Shown in pieces: positions 53,321 through 60,833 of a stretch of DNA of 60,833 bases; positions within the stretch are counted from its first letter, which is position 1, and each line of letters begins with the position of its first letter. The DNA is taken from contig DYKB01000040.1 in NCBI GenBank assembly GCA_020722815.1, positions 1-60,833 of the forward strand. Reading direction: 5' to 3'. The position numbers and the translations under genes were made by a program. Source of the stretch: Caldithrix sp. GTDB lineage: Bacteria; Zhuqueibacterota; Zhuqueibacteria; Thermofontimicrobiales; Sulfurfontimicrobiaceae. Below the pieces are notes generated by a model. It did no database searches. It had not been told where the DNA came from and was given only the letters and a program-made list of their open reading frames with translations.

Positions 53321-55304
53321 AAAAGTTTTCAGTGTCTTTCGCAAGGAATTTAAAGATACGCTACGTGATCGTCGGACCGTTATGATGATGATTCTGGTTC
53401 CCATTGTCCTCTATCCCCTCCTGTTTTCTTTAATGGGGCAGATGATGGTGGTGGGCAAAAAAAATCTGGAAAGTGAAAAGAGCCAGATTGCTTTTATTCC
53501 GGATTTGCCACCAGTTTTAGACAGTTTATTGCATGAGGATAAAAATCTGGAAATGTCGGTTTCGCCCAATCCGGCTGAGGATTTAACGAGTCGGAAAATT
53601 CATGCCTGGCTGGAAGTAAAGAATTTTGAAAAGAAAGATTCAATTTTTGTGTATTTCGATGCGGCGATGGATCGTTCCCGGTTAGCGAGAGACCGTCTGG
53701 AGACTTTGATTGATTCTTATAAAGACCAATTAAAAGCTGAAATTCTGGTGAACCATGGTTTGCAGCCGGAAACACTGGAGCCCATTGGATTTCGTCAAAT
53801 CAATACCGCCCCGCCTTCCCGCATGGGCGCGATGATTATGGGTGTCATGATTCCTATGCTCCTGCTGGTGACGCTGGTACTGGGCGCCATGTATCCAGCC
53901 ATTGACCTGACTGCGGGTGAAAAGGAGCGGGGAACGCTTGAAACTATCCTGACGGTTCCGGTGAGCCGGCTGGAGCTTTTGATGGGCAAATATCTAACCG
54001 TTTCCACTATTGCGTTAATCACCGGCACTTTAAACCTGATTTCCATGTGGCTGGCATACTCGCTGGGATTTATTCAATTAGGGGTGGCTGCCGGAAGACT
54101 GGAATTTTCCTTTTCACCAGTGAATATTCTCATTCTGTTTATCGTTATCATCCCGCTGGCGCTTTTTATCAGCGCGGCGGTGCTTTCGGTGAGCATCTTT
54201 GCCCGTTCGTTTAAAGATGCCCAAAATCTGGTGACACCGCTTTACCTCATCCTGATGCTGCCGGCCATCATCACTTCCGTTCCGGGGATCGAATTAAATA
54301 ACATCCTGGCCCTGGTACCGATTGTCAATGTCAGCCTTTTATTTGAGGAAATCATGCTCAATAACTATTCATTCGAGATGATTTTTGCGGTTTTTCTTTC
54401 GAACACGATCTTTGCTGCATTAACGTTGCTCATTTTTTCAAAATTATTTAATGCTGAAGAAGTACTTTTTGGTGAGGCGAAAGGTCTGCAATTTTCATTT
54501 CGGCGCCAGGAAATTCAATCGGCGTCAGTTTTTGATCCTTCGAGTGCGCTGCTGGTGCTGACGATTTTATTTTTATTCCTGTTTTATATTGGTTCAATAA
54601 CTCAGCTTAAATTTAAAGAATGGGGTATTTTCATTACCGAATGGGGATTGATATTTCTGCCAGCGTTCCTGGCAATCTGGTATAATAAGATTCATTTCAA
54701 AGCTGCGTTGAATTTAAAAGGTTTTGGTATTTTGGCGCTGGTTGGAACCCTGCTAATAACTTTTGGTGGACTTGGTACCACGATTTGGGTCGGTCAATTG
54801 CAACTTAAGTTATTCCCCGAAGCTGGTAAAATCGGTGAGGCTATCGAAAAAATATTAAATCTGGAAAAAACTGGTTTTAATCCAATGCTGGGATTTCTGA
54901 TTTTTGCCATTAGTCCGGCGATTTGCGAAGAAGTCCTTTTCCGGGGCGTTCTCCTTTCGGCTTTTAAAAAGAAATTCTCCGCTGCCATTTCAATAGTGCT
55001 GGTCGGCTTCCTTTTTGGTTTATTCCATATACACCTTTTTCGCATTATCCCCACTGCAATTATTGGCATTTATCTCAGTTTTATTGTCTATCACACCGGC
55101 TCCATTTATCTTTCAATCATCGCCCATGCCCTTAACAATGGGGTGGCTTTATTGATTATTTCCTATCCAACGGTTCGGCAGGCACTCTCCGGAATCATTT
55201 CGGAAAATAATTTACCATTACCTGTTTTGTTGGGGAGTATTTTGATGCTGGCTGTCGGGCTTTATATCGTTTGGAAAAGCAAAAAAGATGAGGTGCTGAA
55301 CTGA
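53304..55304 (+). CDS. ABC-2 type permease fused to a CPBP intramembrane metalloprotease (NatB-like)
   Basis: Residues 1-390 are an ABC-2 permease: N-terminal RKEFKDTLRDRRTVMMMILV, a large soluble loop, and five more helices with LTAGEKERGTLETILTVPVS. From about 500 to 640 a CPBP/Abi domain follows with motif EEVLFRGVLL (EExxxR), FLFGLFHIHLF (FxxxH) and IIAHALNNG (HxxxN), all catalytic positions intact. The start at 53304 is preceded by AAGGAGG and lies 17 bp inside the ATPase gene. The fusion of exporter and membrane protease is known in NatB-like proteins. Its length is 666 residues. It may process exported peptides. Confidence 0.85.
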   Translation: MGMKLKKVFSVFRKEFKDTLRDRRTVMMMILVPIVLYPLLFSLMGQMMVVGKKNLESEKSQIAFIPDLPPVLDSLLHEDKNLEMSVSPNPAEDLTSRKIHAWLEVKNFEKKDSIFVYFDAAMDRSRLARDRLETLIDSYKDQLKAEILVNHGLQPETLEPIGFRQINTAPPSRMGAMIMGVMIPMLLLVTLVLGAMYPAIDLTAGEKERGTLETILTVPVSRLELLMGKYLTVSTIALITGTLNLISMWLAYSLGFIQLGVAAGRLEFSFSPVNILILFIVIIPLALFISAAVLSVSIFARSFKDAQNLVTPLYLILMLPAIITSVPGIELNNILALVPIVNVSLLFEEIMLNNYSFEMIFAVFLSNTIFAALTLLIFSKLFNAEEVLFGEAKGLQFSFRRQEIQSASVFDPSSALLVLTILFLFLFYIGSITQLKFKEWGIFITEWGLIFLPAFLAIWYNKIHFKAALNLKGFGILALVGTLLITFGGLGTTIWVGQLQLKLFPEAGKIGEAIEKILNLEKTGFNPMLGFLIFAISPAICEEVLFRGVLLSAFKKKFSAAISIVLVGFLFGLFHIHLFRIIPTAIIGIYLSFIVYHTGSIYLSIIAHALNNGVALLIISYPTVRQALSGIISENNLPLPVLLGSILMLAVGLYIVWKSKKDEVLN

Positions 55305-55520
55305 TTAAATTTTGAAGCCGGGATCGAAAATTTTGGGCTGGAATCTGAAGGATAAATAGATCGCGGATTTAGCGATGTTCTTTATTAAATTTATTATCGA
55401 TCGGATAATAGTCTTCTCATGACGAAAAGTATTTGTCGACCGACGGGAGAAATCAGTAAACTTCGAAACCTGCAAATTTTGTAGATTATAAAACAAACAG
55501 GGTTTGCGCTTTACTTGAAA

Positions 55521-55725
55521 AGACAAAAAACTAAACTGTTCTGATTTTTTTCAATCGTTTTCGTGTCTAAACATTTCCAGCCGAATTTTTTTCAATGATT
55601 TCAGTGCCTGGAAATTTCCAGCCGAATTTTTTTCAAAGTTTCAACGTCTGGAAATTTCTAGCCGTATTTTTTTCAAAAAATTCAGCGTCCTAAAAATTTT
55701 TGAGCGATTTTTTCAAGGGTTTTGT
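55521..55725. repeat. Tandem repeat, about five degenerate 40-bp units
   Basis: Units near 55521, 55561, 55601, 55641 and 55682 have the form TCGTGTCTGGAAATTTCCA followed by GCCGAATTTTTTTCAA. Units two and three differ by few bases; the first and last are more diverged. Each unit contains a GGAAATTT dyad followed by a T-run, resembling a weak terminator. The rest of 55305-55759 holds no gene; the first 200 bp are AT-rich. Confidence 0.8.
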
Positions 55726-55759
55726 AAAGTATTACTGCCTTATTGTCGGTTTTTTTCTG

Positions 55760-56545
55760 TTATCTTGTCTTTTTAATGTTCCAATAATCCAGACTATCCA
55801 GCACTGTTTTTGAGGCGATTTCCTGCAAATAGTTGGCAAGAGATTTATCCAGAAGAGTTTCGTAAGGATTATTGACGACAGTTTCCTGAAAAATCGTTGC
55901 ATAATAGACACCGGCACTCAGATATGATCCTTCTGGAGCAGGATGCGAGCCATCCAGATTAAACAAAAGAATTTCAGGTTTTTCCTGAATCACCTGATAC
56001 CAGGCCCAACCGACGGGTGCCACGATTAAATCCATTTTCCTGGCGATTGCCACAGCCCCATCCTTCAGAAGCTTTTGAAATTCAGCATAAGTGTAAAATC
56101 GGAGATTACTCAGAACACCCCCTTGTGATGCCCAGGGCAAGAAATAAATTATTTTCGTTTGCGGATTATTCGCCAGAATATCATTTTTCAAGACCTGAAT
56201 AATCGCTATCATTTCCTGGTGATAGTCCGGAAACGCCAGTTCCCCGATTGCTTCCTGTAAAATGACAAAATCCCATTTTTGTGCCTTGATTTTACGCTTC
56301 GTAAAATCACTCTCCAGATGATGATAAAGCTGTGCACTGGGAATTGTTGCCTGATCAACATATAATTTTTTACCAGCGGCATTAGCCATGTACCAGAAAA
56401 GGTGTGGTTGACCATTAAAATAGGTTAGACTATTGCCAATAAATAATATTTTTATGGCAGTATCATCGGCTGTGCCTATTGGTCCCGGATCAACCGGATC
56501 TGGCATTGTTACTTCTGGTTCCTGCACTTTCGTCTCGCATTGCAT
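55760..56545 (-). CDS. SGNH/GDSL-type hydrolase, probable lipoprotein with damaged start
   Basis: The esterase motifs are IKILFIGNSLTYFNG (nucleophile Ser in GNSLT), VILQEAIG (Gly-type block) and LNLDGSHPAPEGSYL-like NLDGSHPAPEGSYLSAG (Asp-His). The ATG at 56545 gives MQCETKVQEPE. In the same frame upstream, with no ATG, GTG or TTG, the sequence LKKHLCLLFLSIGVLSLSLMQC is a perfect lipoprotein signal ending in a lipobox Cys just after that ATG. The true start may be ATT at 56615-56617 or CTG at 56600-56602, or the ATG has been mutated. Without it the protein would remain cytoplasmic. 261 residues from the ATG. Confidence 0.7.
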   Translation of the reverse strand: MQCETKVQEPEVTMPDPVDPGPIGTADDTAIKILFIGNSLTYFNGQPHLFWYMANAAGKKLYVDQATIPSAQLYHHLESDFTKRKIKAQKWDFVILQEAIGELAFPDYHQEMIAIIQVLKNDILANNPQTKIIYFLPWASQGGVLSNLRFYTYAEFQKLLKDGAVAIARKMDLIVAPVGWAWYQVIQEKPEILLFNLDGSHPAPEGSYLSAGVYYATIFQETVVNNPYETLLDKSLANYLQEIASKTVLDSLDYWNIKKTR

Positions 56546-56659
56546 TAAGCTGAGGGAAAGAACCCCAATACTGAGAAATAGGAGGCAGAGATGTTTTTTC
56601 AGAGAATTGCTTTTAATTTTTTGTTTGTTATTTGAAAATTGAGTTAATTTAGTTCAGGG

Positions 56660-56770
56660 TTTCACTACCGTACACTTTTTTTATAAATTATTGTTAAACC
56701 ACACTTGTGACCCTCACCCCAACCCTCTCCCAAAGGGAGAGGGGGTAGCTATTCCCTCTCCCCTTTGGGG
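56660..56770. repeat. MITE-like repeat family B, copy 3, left part
   Basis: It starts TTTCACTACCGTACACTTTT and runs through CCCTCACCCCAACCCTCTCCC to CCCTCTCCCCTTTGGGG, where an insertion begins. On the far side (57934 onward) CAGGTTTTGCTCAATCGAAAGT matches the right half of copies 1 and 2 (CAGATTTTACATAATCAAAAAGT) imperfectly. Confidence 0.65.
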
Positions 56771-57933
56771 CTAACCATTACGCATAACTTTTTAAAATTT
56801 TACTAAACTCTAACCAAAAAATTACTTATATTCACGCCAAATCTTAAATTTTATTTACAGTTGGAATGAAAATGAGTGAAATCACGTCCCCGATCTTCAT
56901 TTGCAATCGCCAGTTTAGTGTGGCGGATTTAGCGTTTATTCGGCAGTTGCTTCAAACCAATCCCCAGTTGAACCGCACGGCTCTGTCACAGGCCGTGTGT
57001 GACCATCTCCAGTGGTTTCAGGCCAATGGTCGGTGCAAAGACATGCCTTACGGCAGTTGGAAAAATTGGGGCTGGTGAAGTTGCCGCCGCCACGCCATTC
57101 AAATGGAAATGGCCATTGGCGGCCCGCCCTCACCCCGGCCACGGCGCCCCAACCTCCTGGTGCGCGCGGCACAGAATCGCCGCGTCCAATCCGACGACCA
57201 TACCGTTGAACGCCTCTGGACCGCCATGGAACAACAACCCGTCGCCGGTACCTATAAAATCAAAGTCCCCCGCAAAGGAAAACAACGCCACCGTACCGCC
57301 ACCCTCGAAGTCCGCTTCGCCCAGGTCCTGGTGTTACCCCCCAAAAATCAAGCCGCGGCCAACCGCCAACCCATCACCCGCTGGGCCGTCTGGGCGCAGG
57401 AAATCCACGCCCCGACCAATGTCGAACTCATCTCCTGGATGTTGCCATCTCCGTCAAATCCTTCGCCGAAGCCCGCGAAAAAATTCGCTGGTATCAACAA
57501 CATTGGCTCATCGAATTGCTCTTTAAAATCCTCAAAAGTGGCTGTCAATTTGAAAAACGCCAACTCGCAACCGCTGACTGCCTACACCGCTGTCTCATCA
57601 TCGACCTCATCGTCGCCTGGCGCATCCTCTTCACGCTCCGCTTCGGCCGCCAATACCCCAACCTTCCCTGTTCCGTGCTCCTCGAAACCGATGAGTGGCA
57701 GGCGTTATTTTGCTACCATTATTAAACCACCATCTTACCCCGCGCCGAACCGTCCCTCGAAGAGATGATTACTATCATCGTCAAACTCGGCGGCTTCCTC
57801 GGCCGTAAAAATGATGGCCCCCCAGGTATCACCACCCTCTGGCGCGGTCTCCACCGCCTTCACGATATCGTCACCGCCTTTCGCCTATTACCTCATTCCG
57901 CAAAGTCAAGAAAAACTTGTGCGTAATGATTAG
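56771..57933. mobile_element. Degenerate IS4/Tn5-like insertion sequence inside MITE copy 3
   Basis: The ends are imperfect inverted repeats: CTAACCATTACGCATAA at the left and, reversed, CTAATCATTACGCACAA at the right. The interior from about 57060 is clearly more GC-rich than the flanks. It carries pieces of a Tn5-type transposase in several frames. No target duplication is evident. About 1160 bp is shorter than a complete element of this kind, consistent with an internal deletion. Confidence 0.78.
56872..57926 (+). pseudogene. Tn5-like IS4-family transposase, frameshifted with internal deletion
   Basis: Pieces in order are SPIFICNRQFSVADLAFIRQ and HLQWFQANGRCKDMPYG (N-terminal domain), then ALRQLEKLGLVKLPPPR in another frame, LLVRAAQNRRVQSDDHTVER with TYKIKVPRKG (central domain), FKILKSGCQFEKRQLATAD and LHRCLIIDLIVAWRIL, and finally GGFLGRKNDGPPGITTLWRG. 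These correspond to the Tn5-type order, with the last two pieces being the region around the catalytic Glu. The segment holding the first Asp and surroundings (after PPPR) is missing near 57150. At least three frame changes are needed, so it is not functional. Confidence 0.75.
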
Positions 57934-58047
57934 TCCTGGGAGAAGGTGAGGGCAGGTTTTGCTCAATCGAAAGTATATAGTTGTGAAATATAGATGAAAG
58001 ATTTTTCTAAATAATGTAAAAAAATTGAATATTTTCCCCAAAAAAGC

Positions 58048-58076
58048 TTGACAAATAAATGTGATTTTGATAACTT
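58048..58076 (+). promoter_or_regulatory. Promoter of the integron integrase gene
   Basis: TTGACA (58048-58053) and TAACTT (58071-58076) are separated by 17 bp, a strong -35 and fair -10. It lies 47 bp upstream of the chosen ATG at 58123. It also explains why the frame is open from TTG 58048; that TTG is part of the -35 box and not the start. Confidence 0.55.
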
Positions 58077-58122
58077 TGTAACAATTACAAATACGCCGGT
58101 TGCTCCTGAAAGAGATTTATTT

Positions 58123-59115
58123 ATGGATAATTCTGTCAATAAATCGATGACGACGCCAAAACCGAAGCTACTTGATCAGGTTCGGGCGGCCATTCGCGTG
58201 CGGCATTATAGCCTGCGAACTGAGGAAGCCTATATATACTGGATCAGGAAATATATATTCTATCATCAGAAACGTCATCCGGTCGAAATGGGGAAAGCGG
58301 AGGTTCAGCTTTTTCTGAATCATCTGGCAATAAAGGAAAAAGTAGCCACCTCCACCCAAAATCAGGCCCTTTGTGCCATCGTGTTTTTATATAAACATGT
58401 TTTACAGAAAGAATTGGGTGATCTGGGTGAACTGGTTTGGGCCAAGCGGCCGAAACGATTACCAGTAGTGTTTACGCGTGAAGAGGCCAGCGCCGTTTTA
58501 AATCAGCTAACAGATAATAATTGGATTATGGGAAATCTGCTCAATGGCGCCGGTTTACGCCTGCCCGAGTGTCTTGAACTTTGGGTAAAAGATTTGGACT
58601 TTTCCTATAAACCGATCACCATCCGGGATGCCAAAGGTGATAAAAATCGGGTGACGATGTTACCGGAAAAGCTCATAGAACCGCTGAAAAAACAGCTCGA
58701 AAAAGTCAAACGACTCCATGTACAGGATTTAAAAAATGGTTTTGGGATGGTATATTTGCCGGATGCACTGGAACGAAAGTATCGGAATGCAAATAAGGAG
58801 TGGGGGTGGCAGTACATTTTTCCAGCGACGCAAATTTCCGTTGATCCGCGCTCAGGAATTAGAAGAAGACATCATATTTACGAAACGGTTCTTCAAAAAG
58901 CGGTCAAAGTTGCTATTCGAAAAGCAGGTATTACCAAACATGCCAGTTGTCATACTTTTCGGCATAGTTTTGCGACACATCTATTGGAATCAGGTTATGA
59001 TATTCGAACGATCCAGGAATTATTAGGTCACAAGGACGTTGCGACCACCATGATTTACACGCATGTGATGAATAAAGGCGGGATGGGCGTGAAAAGCCCT
59101 GTTGATGCACTCTAA
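58123..59115 (+). CDS. intI: Integron integrase (IntI-type tyrosine recombinase)
   Basis: This tyrosine recombinase catalyses attI x attC insertion and attC excision. The N-terminal [20 protein letters not shown] and [17 protein letters not shown] are the SAM-like DNA-binding domain. The catalytic set is complete: Arg in [24 protein letters not shown] (His-x-x-Arg), GHKDV and the nucleophile Tyr in TTMIYTH. The extra domain that defines integron integrases is present between boxes, [20 protein letters not shown], which XerC/D lack. Start 58123 follows a weak GAAAGAG site; ATG 58147 would remove MDNSVNKS. It lies after a dead IS and points toward the cassette, the inverted arrangement known from Treponema and some other lineages. 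Confidence 0.88.
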   Translation: MDNSVNKSMTTPKPKLLDQVRAAIRVRHYSLRTEEAYIYWIRKYIFYHQKRHPVEMGKAEVQLFLNHLAIKEKVATSTQNQALCAIVFLYKHVLQKELGDLGELVWAKRPKRLPVVFTREEASAVLNQLTDNNWIMGNLLNGAGLRLPECLELWVKDLDFSYKPITIRDAKGDKNRVTMLPEKLIEPLKKQLEKVKRLHVQDLKNGFGMVYLPDALERKYRNANKEWGWQYIFPATQISVDPRSGIRRRHHIYETVLQKAVKVAIRKAGITKHASCHTFRHSFATHLLESGYDIRTIQELLGHKDVATTMIYTHVMNKGGMGVKSPVDAL

Positions 59116-59131
59116 AATTTATCGAATGATG

Positions 59132-59491
59132 ATGAAAGCACAACGTAAAATCAAACCCGGGCAGCCTGGAACGAAAAAATGGCTAGAAAAATATGGTTCC
59201 AACCTGATTTGTGTGCGTTATAAGGATGACGCAGAGTAAAGGAGGCGCATTACGACGATTGAAATAATTGTGGCTGAGAAAAACTGGAACGTGAATCAAA
59301 AAAGAATCCCCAAAAATAAAATTGTAGGTCTTAAAGTTGAATATGGCGAGGTTCAGGTTGCCAGGTTAATCAAAGCCGCCGGCGGAAAGTGGAATAAAAG
59401 TAAAAAAGTATGGGAGTTACCGTATAAGGATGTTTTAGCCTTAGGATTAGAGCTGCGGTTGGTAGCCGGAGAAACGAAAAATGTCCCGTAA
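59132..59491 (+). pseudogene. Small intI-associated protein, interrupted by in-frame TAA
   Basis: From ATG 59132 (others at 59126 and 59129 in the same frame) the product is MKAQRKIKPGQPGTKKWLEK and YGSNLICVRYKDDAE, then stops at TAA 59237-59239. In the same frame the sequence continues RRRITTIEIIVAEKNW, ..., VEYGEVQVARLIKAAGGKWN and KSKKVWELPYKDVLALGLE to 59491. The joined sequence has the form of a small basic protein found next to some recombinase genes; KPGQPGTKK, VRYKxDAE and AAGGKWN..KxWxLP are its conserved parts as I recall them. A single changed codon (AAA to TAA would do) breaks it. It lies between intI and the attachment site. Confidence 0.6.
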
Positions 59492-59601
59492 TAAAGACCT
59501 GCAGCAGCGTGATCCGCCCGTAAAAATTTCTAAATGTAGAAATTTATTTCTGTATTTAGAAACAGATTTTGTTAATGAATAGGGGAGATAATATTATAAT
59601 G
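59492..59601. other. Candidate attI region with TATAAT promoter box and dyads
   Basis: This stretch ends at the recombination point G59601^T59602 of GTTATGC. It holds AAATTTCTA-aatg-TAGAAATTT (59524-59545), a 9-bp perfect dyad, then TTTCTG...AGAAACAG-like symmetry, and TATAAT at 59595-59600. No gene is present. A -35 box at 17 bp (TTAATG) is poor. The dyads could be integrase or LexA-type sites; this is a guess. Confidence 0.45.
59595..59600 (+). promoter_or_regulatory. Candidate -10 box (TATAAT) for the cassette gene
   Basis: TATAAT lies 18 bp upstream of the ATG at 59619 and ends at the recombination point. A TTGTTA sits upstream but with 20-bp spacing, longer than ideal. It could drive a nearly leaderless mRNA. 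Confidence 0.35.
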
Positions 59602-60783
59602 TTATGCAGTAAATAAACATGAAAAGAATAAAAAAAATAACAGCATTCAAAATAAGAAAATTAAAAGATGTAGAAAAATTATGGTTGAATGAGCTTTATT
59701 GTGCTTTCAAAGAAAGTAAGTATGGTGACTACATTAAGATTAAACGGAAATTATGGAAGAAATTGCCAAAGAATTTTGATCCTTTTAAGATAGATCCAAA
59801 CTTAGCTCAACCCAGTTCTATTGCTCCTATCGGTATTGCTCATATTGATCCAGCATATAATATTTTTATAAAAATTGATCAAATACTTGTTAGTTTAAAA
59901 GAAGCTATTATTGAAAAGTATGATCAAAATGAAATCTCGATTTCTGATTTAAAAAATCCCACTGGATTAAATGAAGATGAAATAATTAAAATCCTAAATC
60001 TTATTATCAGAACAAGCAATTCACGAGAATTTCAAAATTTGTCCATAGATAAAAAAGATGATAGAAATTTTATATCATTTAGGTCTTCAACTATTTGGGA
60101 CATAATTCTAAGCTATACTGATATTAATATTTTTATAAAAGATGAATTTATTCGACCTAAAATAGATACTTCAAAGACTAAATCTGAATTCCAAGATATC
60201 AAAGATAATATAATAAAAAGCATTCCAGCCTACACCCCTAATACTGCTTTTATTATGATGTGGATGGATGAAAAATCTAATCCTGAATTACAAGACATTG
60301 CTAATGCTATAAAAGAAGTATGTGAGAAATTTAAAATAAAGGCACTTAGAGTTGATGATTTTGAAGATCAAGATGTAATAACAACTTTGATATTAGAAAA
60401 AATTAGTTCGTCTGAATTTTTAATTGCTGATCTTACGGGTGAACGACCAAATGTTTATTATGAAATTGGATATGCACATGCAGTGGGTAAACGACCAATC
60501 CTTTATAGAAAGGAAGGGACAAAGCTCCATTTTGATTTGGTAGTTCATAATGTCCCAGAATATAGAAATATTACTCATTTAAAAGAATTGTTGATAAATA
60601 GATTAGAGCACATTACTGGGAAAAAAGTTTCGTAGTCATTAGTAAATAAAAAATTGCATAACATAATGCTTAGCTTGACCGAAACCGCTCTGTGCGAATC
60701 CAAAAAATTGGATGCCCGCACAAAGTATGTTTCGAGTCTGAACGTTCAGTGCTCCGCAGGTTTCGGCAAGTTAGCATTTGCCG
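59602..60783 (+). mobile_element. Integron gene cassette 1 (TTATGC... to attC G)
   Basis: The 1182-bp cassette begins TTATGCAGTAAAT after G59601 and ends at G60783, where the next GTT begins. The first seven bases GTTATGC are the exact reverse complement of the GCATAAC (60656-60662) that starts its own attC, as required when a circular cassette with paired R'' and R' is opened. It contains one gene plus an attC. Confidence 0.78.
59619..60635 (+). CDS. Cassette protein with C-terminal nucleoside-deoxyribosyltransferase/TIR-like domain
   Basis: The N-terminal 190 residues are helical and unrecognised. The C-terminal domain starts [20 protein letters not shown] and contains [37 protein letters not shown] (Glu282 in the YYEIGYAHA motif) and [14 protein letters not shown], the signature of nucleoside 2-deoxyribosyltransferase-like and TIR-like NADase folds used as defence effectors. 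It lacks membrane segments. The ATG at 59619 is 12 bp inside the cassette and has no Shine-Dalgarno, as common for cassette genes. Very AT-rich coding sequence (about 31% GC) is unlike the preceding integrase, showing foreign origin. A role in anti-phage abortive infection is inference. Confidence 0.75.
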   Translation: MKRIKKITAFKIRKLKDVEKLWLNELYCAFKESKYGDYIKIKRKLWKKLPKNFDPFKIDPNLAQPSSIAPIGIAHIDPAYNIFIKIDQILVSLKEAIIEKYDQNEISISDLKNPTGLNEDEIIKILNLIIRTSNSREFQNLSIDKKDDRNFISFRSSTIWDIILSYTDINIFIKDEFIRPKIDTSKTKSEFQDIKDNIIKSIPAYTPNTAFIMMWMDEKSNPELQDIANAIKEVCEKFKIKALRVDDFEDQDVITTLILEKISSSEFLIADLTGERPNVYYEIGYAHAVGKRPILYRKEGTKLHFDLVVHNVPEYRNITHLKELLINRLEHITGKKVS

Positions 60784-60789
60784 TTAGCC
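60656..60789. repeat. attC recombination site of cassette 1
   Basis: Starts with R'' GCATAAC and ends with GTTAGCC (R' of the integrated form; cut G60783^T60784). Inside, AATGCTTAGCTTGACCGAAACC pairs with GGTTTCGGCAAGTTAGCATT, leaving single unpaired bases on one side (TTA against TA, and the A in TTGACC) as expected of the extrahelical bases that orient attC recombination. Inner loops (GTGCG...CGCAC with ATCCAA/TTGGAT) fold further. 134 bp is within the natural range of 57-141. Confidence 0.8.
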
Positions 60790-60819
60790 CGCATAACGTG
60801 CGAGAAAGGAACAGTTTGT

Positions 60820-60833
60820 ATGCCAACTACAGA
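60820..60833 (+). CDS. Start of the second cassette gene (partial)
   Basis: Cassette 2 begins at 60784 (TTAGCCCGCATAACG). AGAAAGGAAC precedes an ATG at 60820 by about 7 nt, opening MPTT before the window ends. Too short for assignment; presence of a gene is inferred from the site and spacing. Confidence 0.4.

Noticed and set aside
55521..55725. CRISPR array
   Set aside because: Units are contiguous, about 40 bp with no spacers, and no cas genes are near.
58048..58122. Integrase start at TTG 58048
   Set aside because: The TTG is the first part of a TTGACA promoter box; homologous integrases begin nearer the KPKLLDQVR segment.

Overview
This window is an AT-rich bacterial chromosome segment. 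Coding is dense but not compressed, Shine-Dalgarno sites are clear, and the genes include lipoproteins, outer-membrane barrels, Tat-exported sulfatases, SSS symporters, TPR/CHAT proteins and DUF5685/DUF885 proteins. This mix suggests a Gram-negative member of the FCB-like lineages, perhaps Calditrichota or KSB1. That placement is inference from gene content only; there is no rRNA or other marker gene here.

Layout. (1) 1-10.5 kb: a group II intron RT remnant and a dispersed repeat, then a sulfated-glycan locus of three Tat sulfatases (the first broken by an in-frame TAG), a sialate-O-acetylesterase-like esterase, and an SSS symporter followed by three very small membrane proteins. (2) 10.8-18 kb: half-size DUF318 permease, PBP4-type DD-peptidase, LysM protein, three roadblock-like genes (the middle one with an in-frame TAG), lipoprotein amidase. 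(3) 18-23.5 kb: a repeat split by a MITE, a second SSS symporter, a PfkB kinase - YjbQ - EcfA-like ATPase operon, then tRNA-Leu, tRNA-Cys and tRNA-Gly. (4) 23.3-36.2 kb: a decayed glycosyltransferase, MFS transporter, frameshifted GyrI-like gene, zinc-ribbon protein with a possible operator, DUF1841 and DHH proteins, Sua5-type protein, a DUF885 lipoprotein without its metal motif coupled to a trypsin-like protease, a barrel, and a membrane-domain/Nudix fusion. (5) 36.3-51.1 kb: a VWA lipoprotein, an ECF sigma/anti-sigma-TPR pair, then a very AT-rich block of secreted, ankyrin, TPR and zinc-ribbon proteins ending in a TPR-CHAT protease-like protein. (6) 51.3-56.6 kb: DgcN-like DUF1611 protein, NatA/NatB-type ABC exporter with a fused CPBP protease, a 40-bp tandem repeat, and an SGNH lipoprotein whose start codon looks lost. 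(7) 56.7-60.8 kb: a dead Tn5-like IS inside a MITE, then an integron whose integrase points toward its cassettes.

The best candidate for a new system is the integron at the right end. An IntI-type integrase with its IntI-specific insertion is followed by a small broken partner gene and a cassette whose two boundary sequences match as R'' and R' of one attC. The cassette encodes a protein with a C-terminal nucleoside-deoxyribosyltransferase/TIR-like domain, plausibly an NAD- or nucleotide-targeting defence effector. Next come the sigma/anti-sigma-TPR...CHAT block, the DUF885 pseudoenzyme-protease pair and the SSS symporter with micro-subunits. The window also holds at least four repeat families, nested insertions, and an unusual number of genes broken by a single stop or frameshift, so it is either decaying or carries assembly errors.
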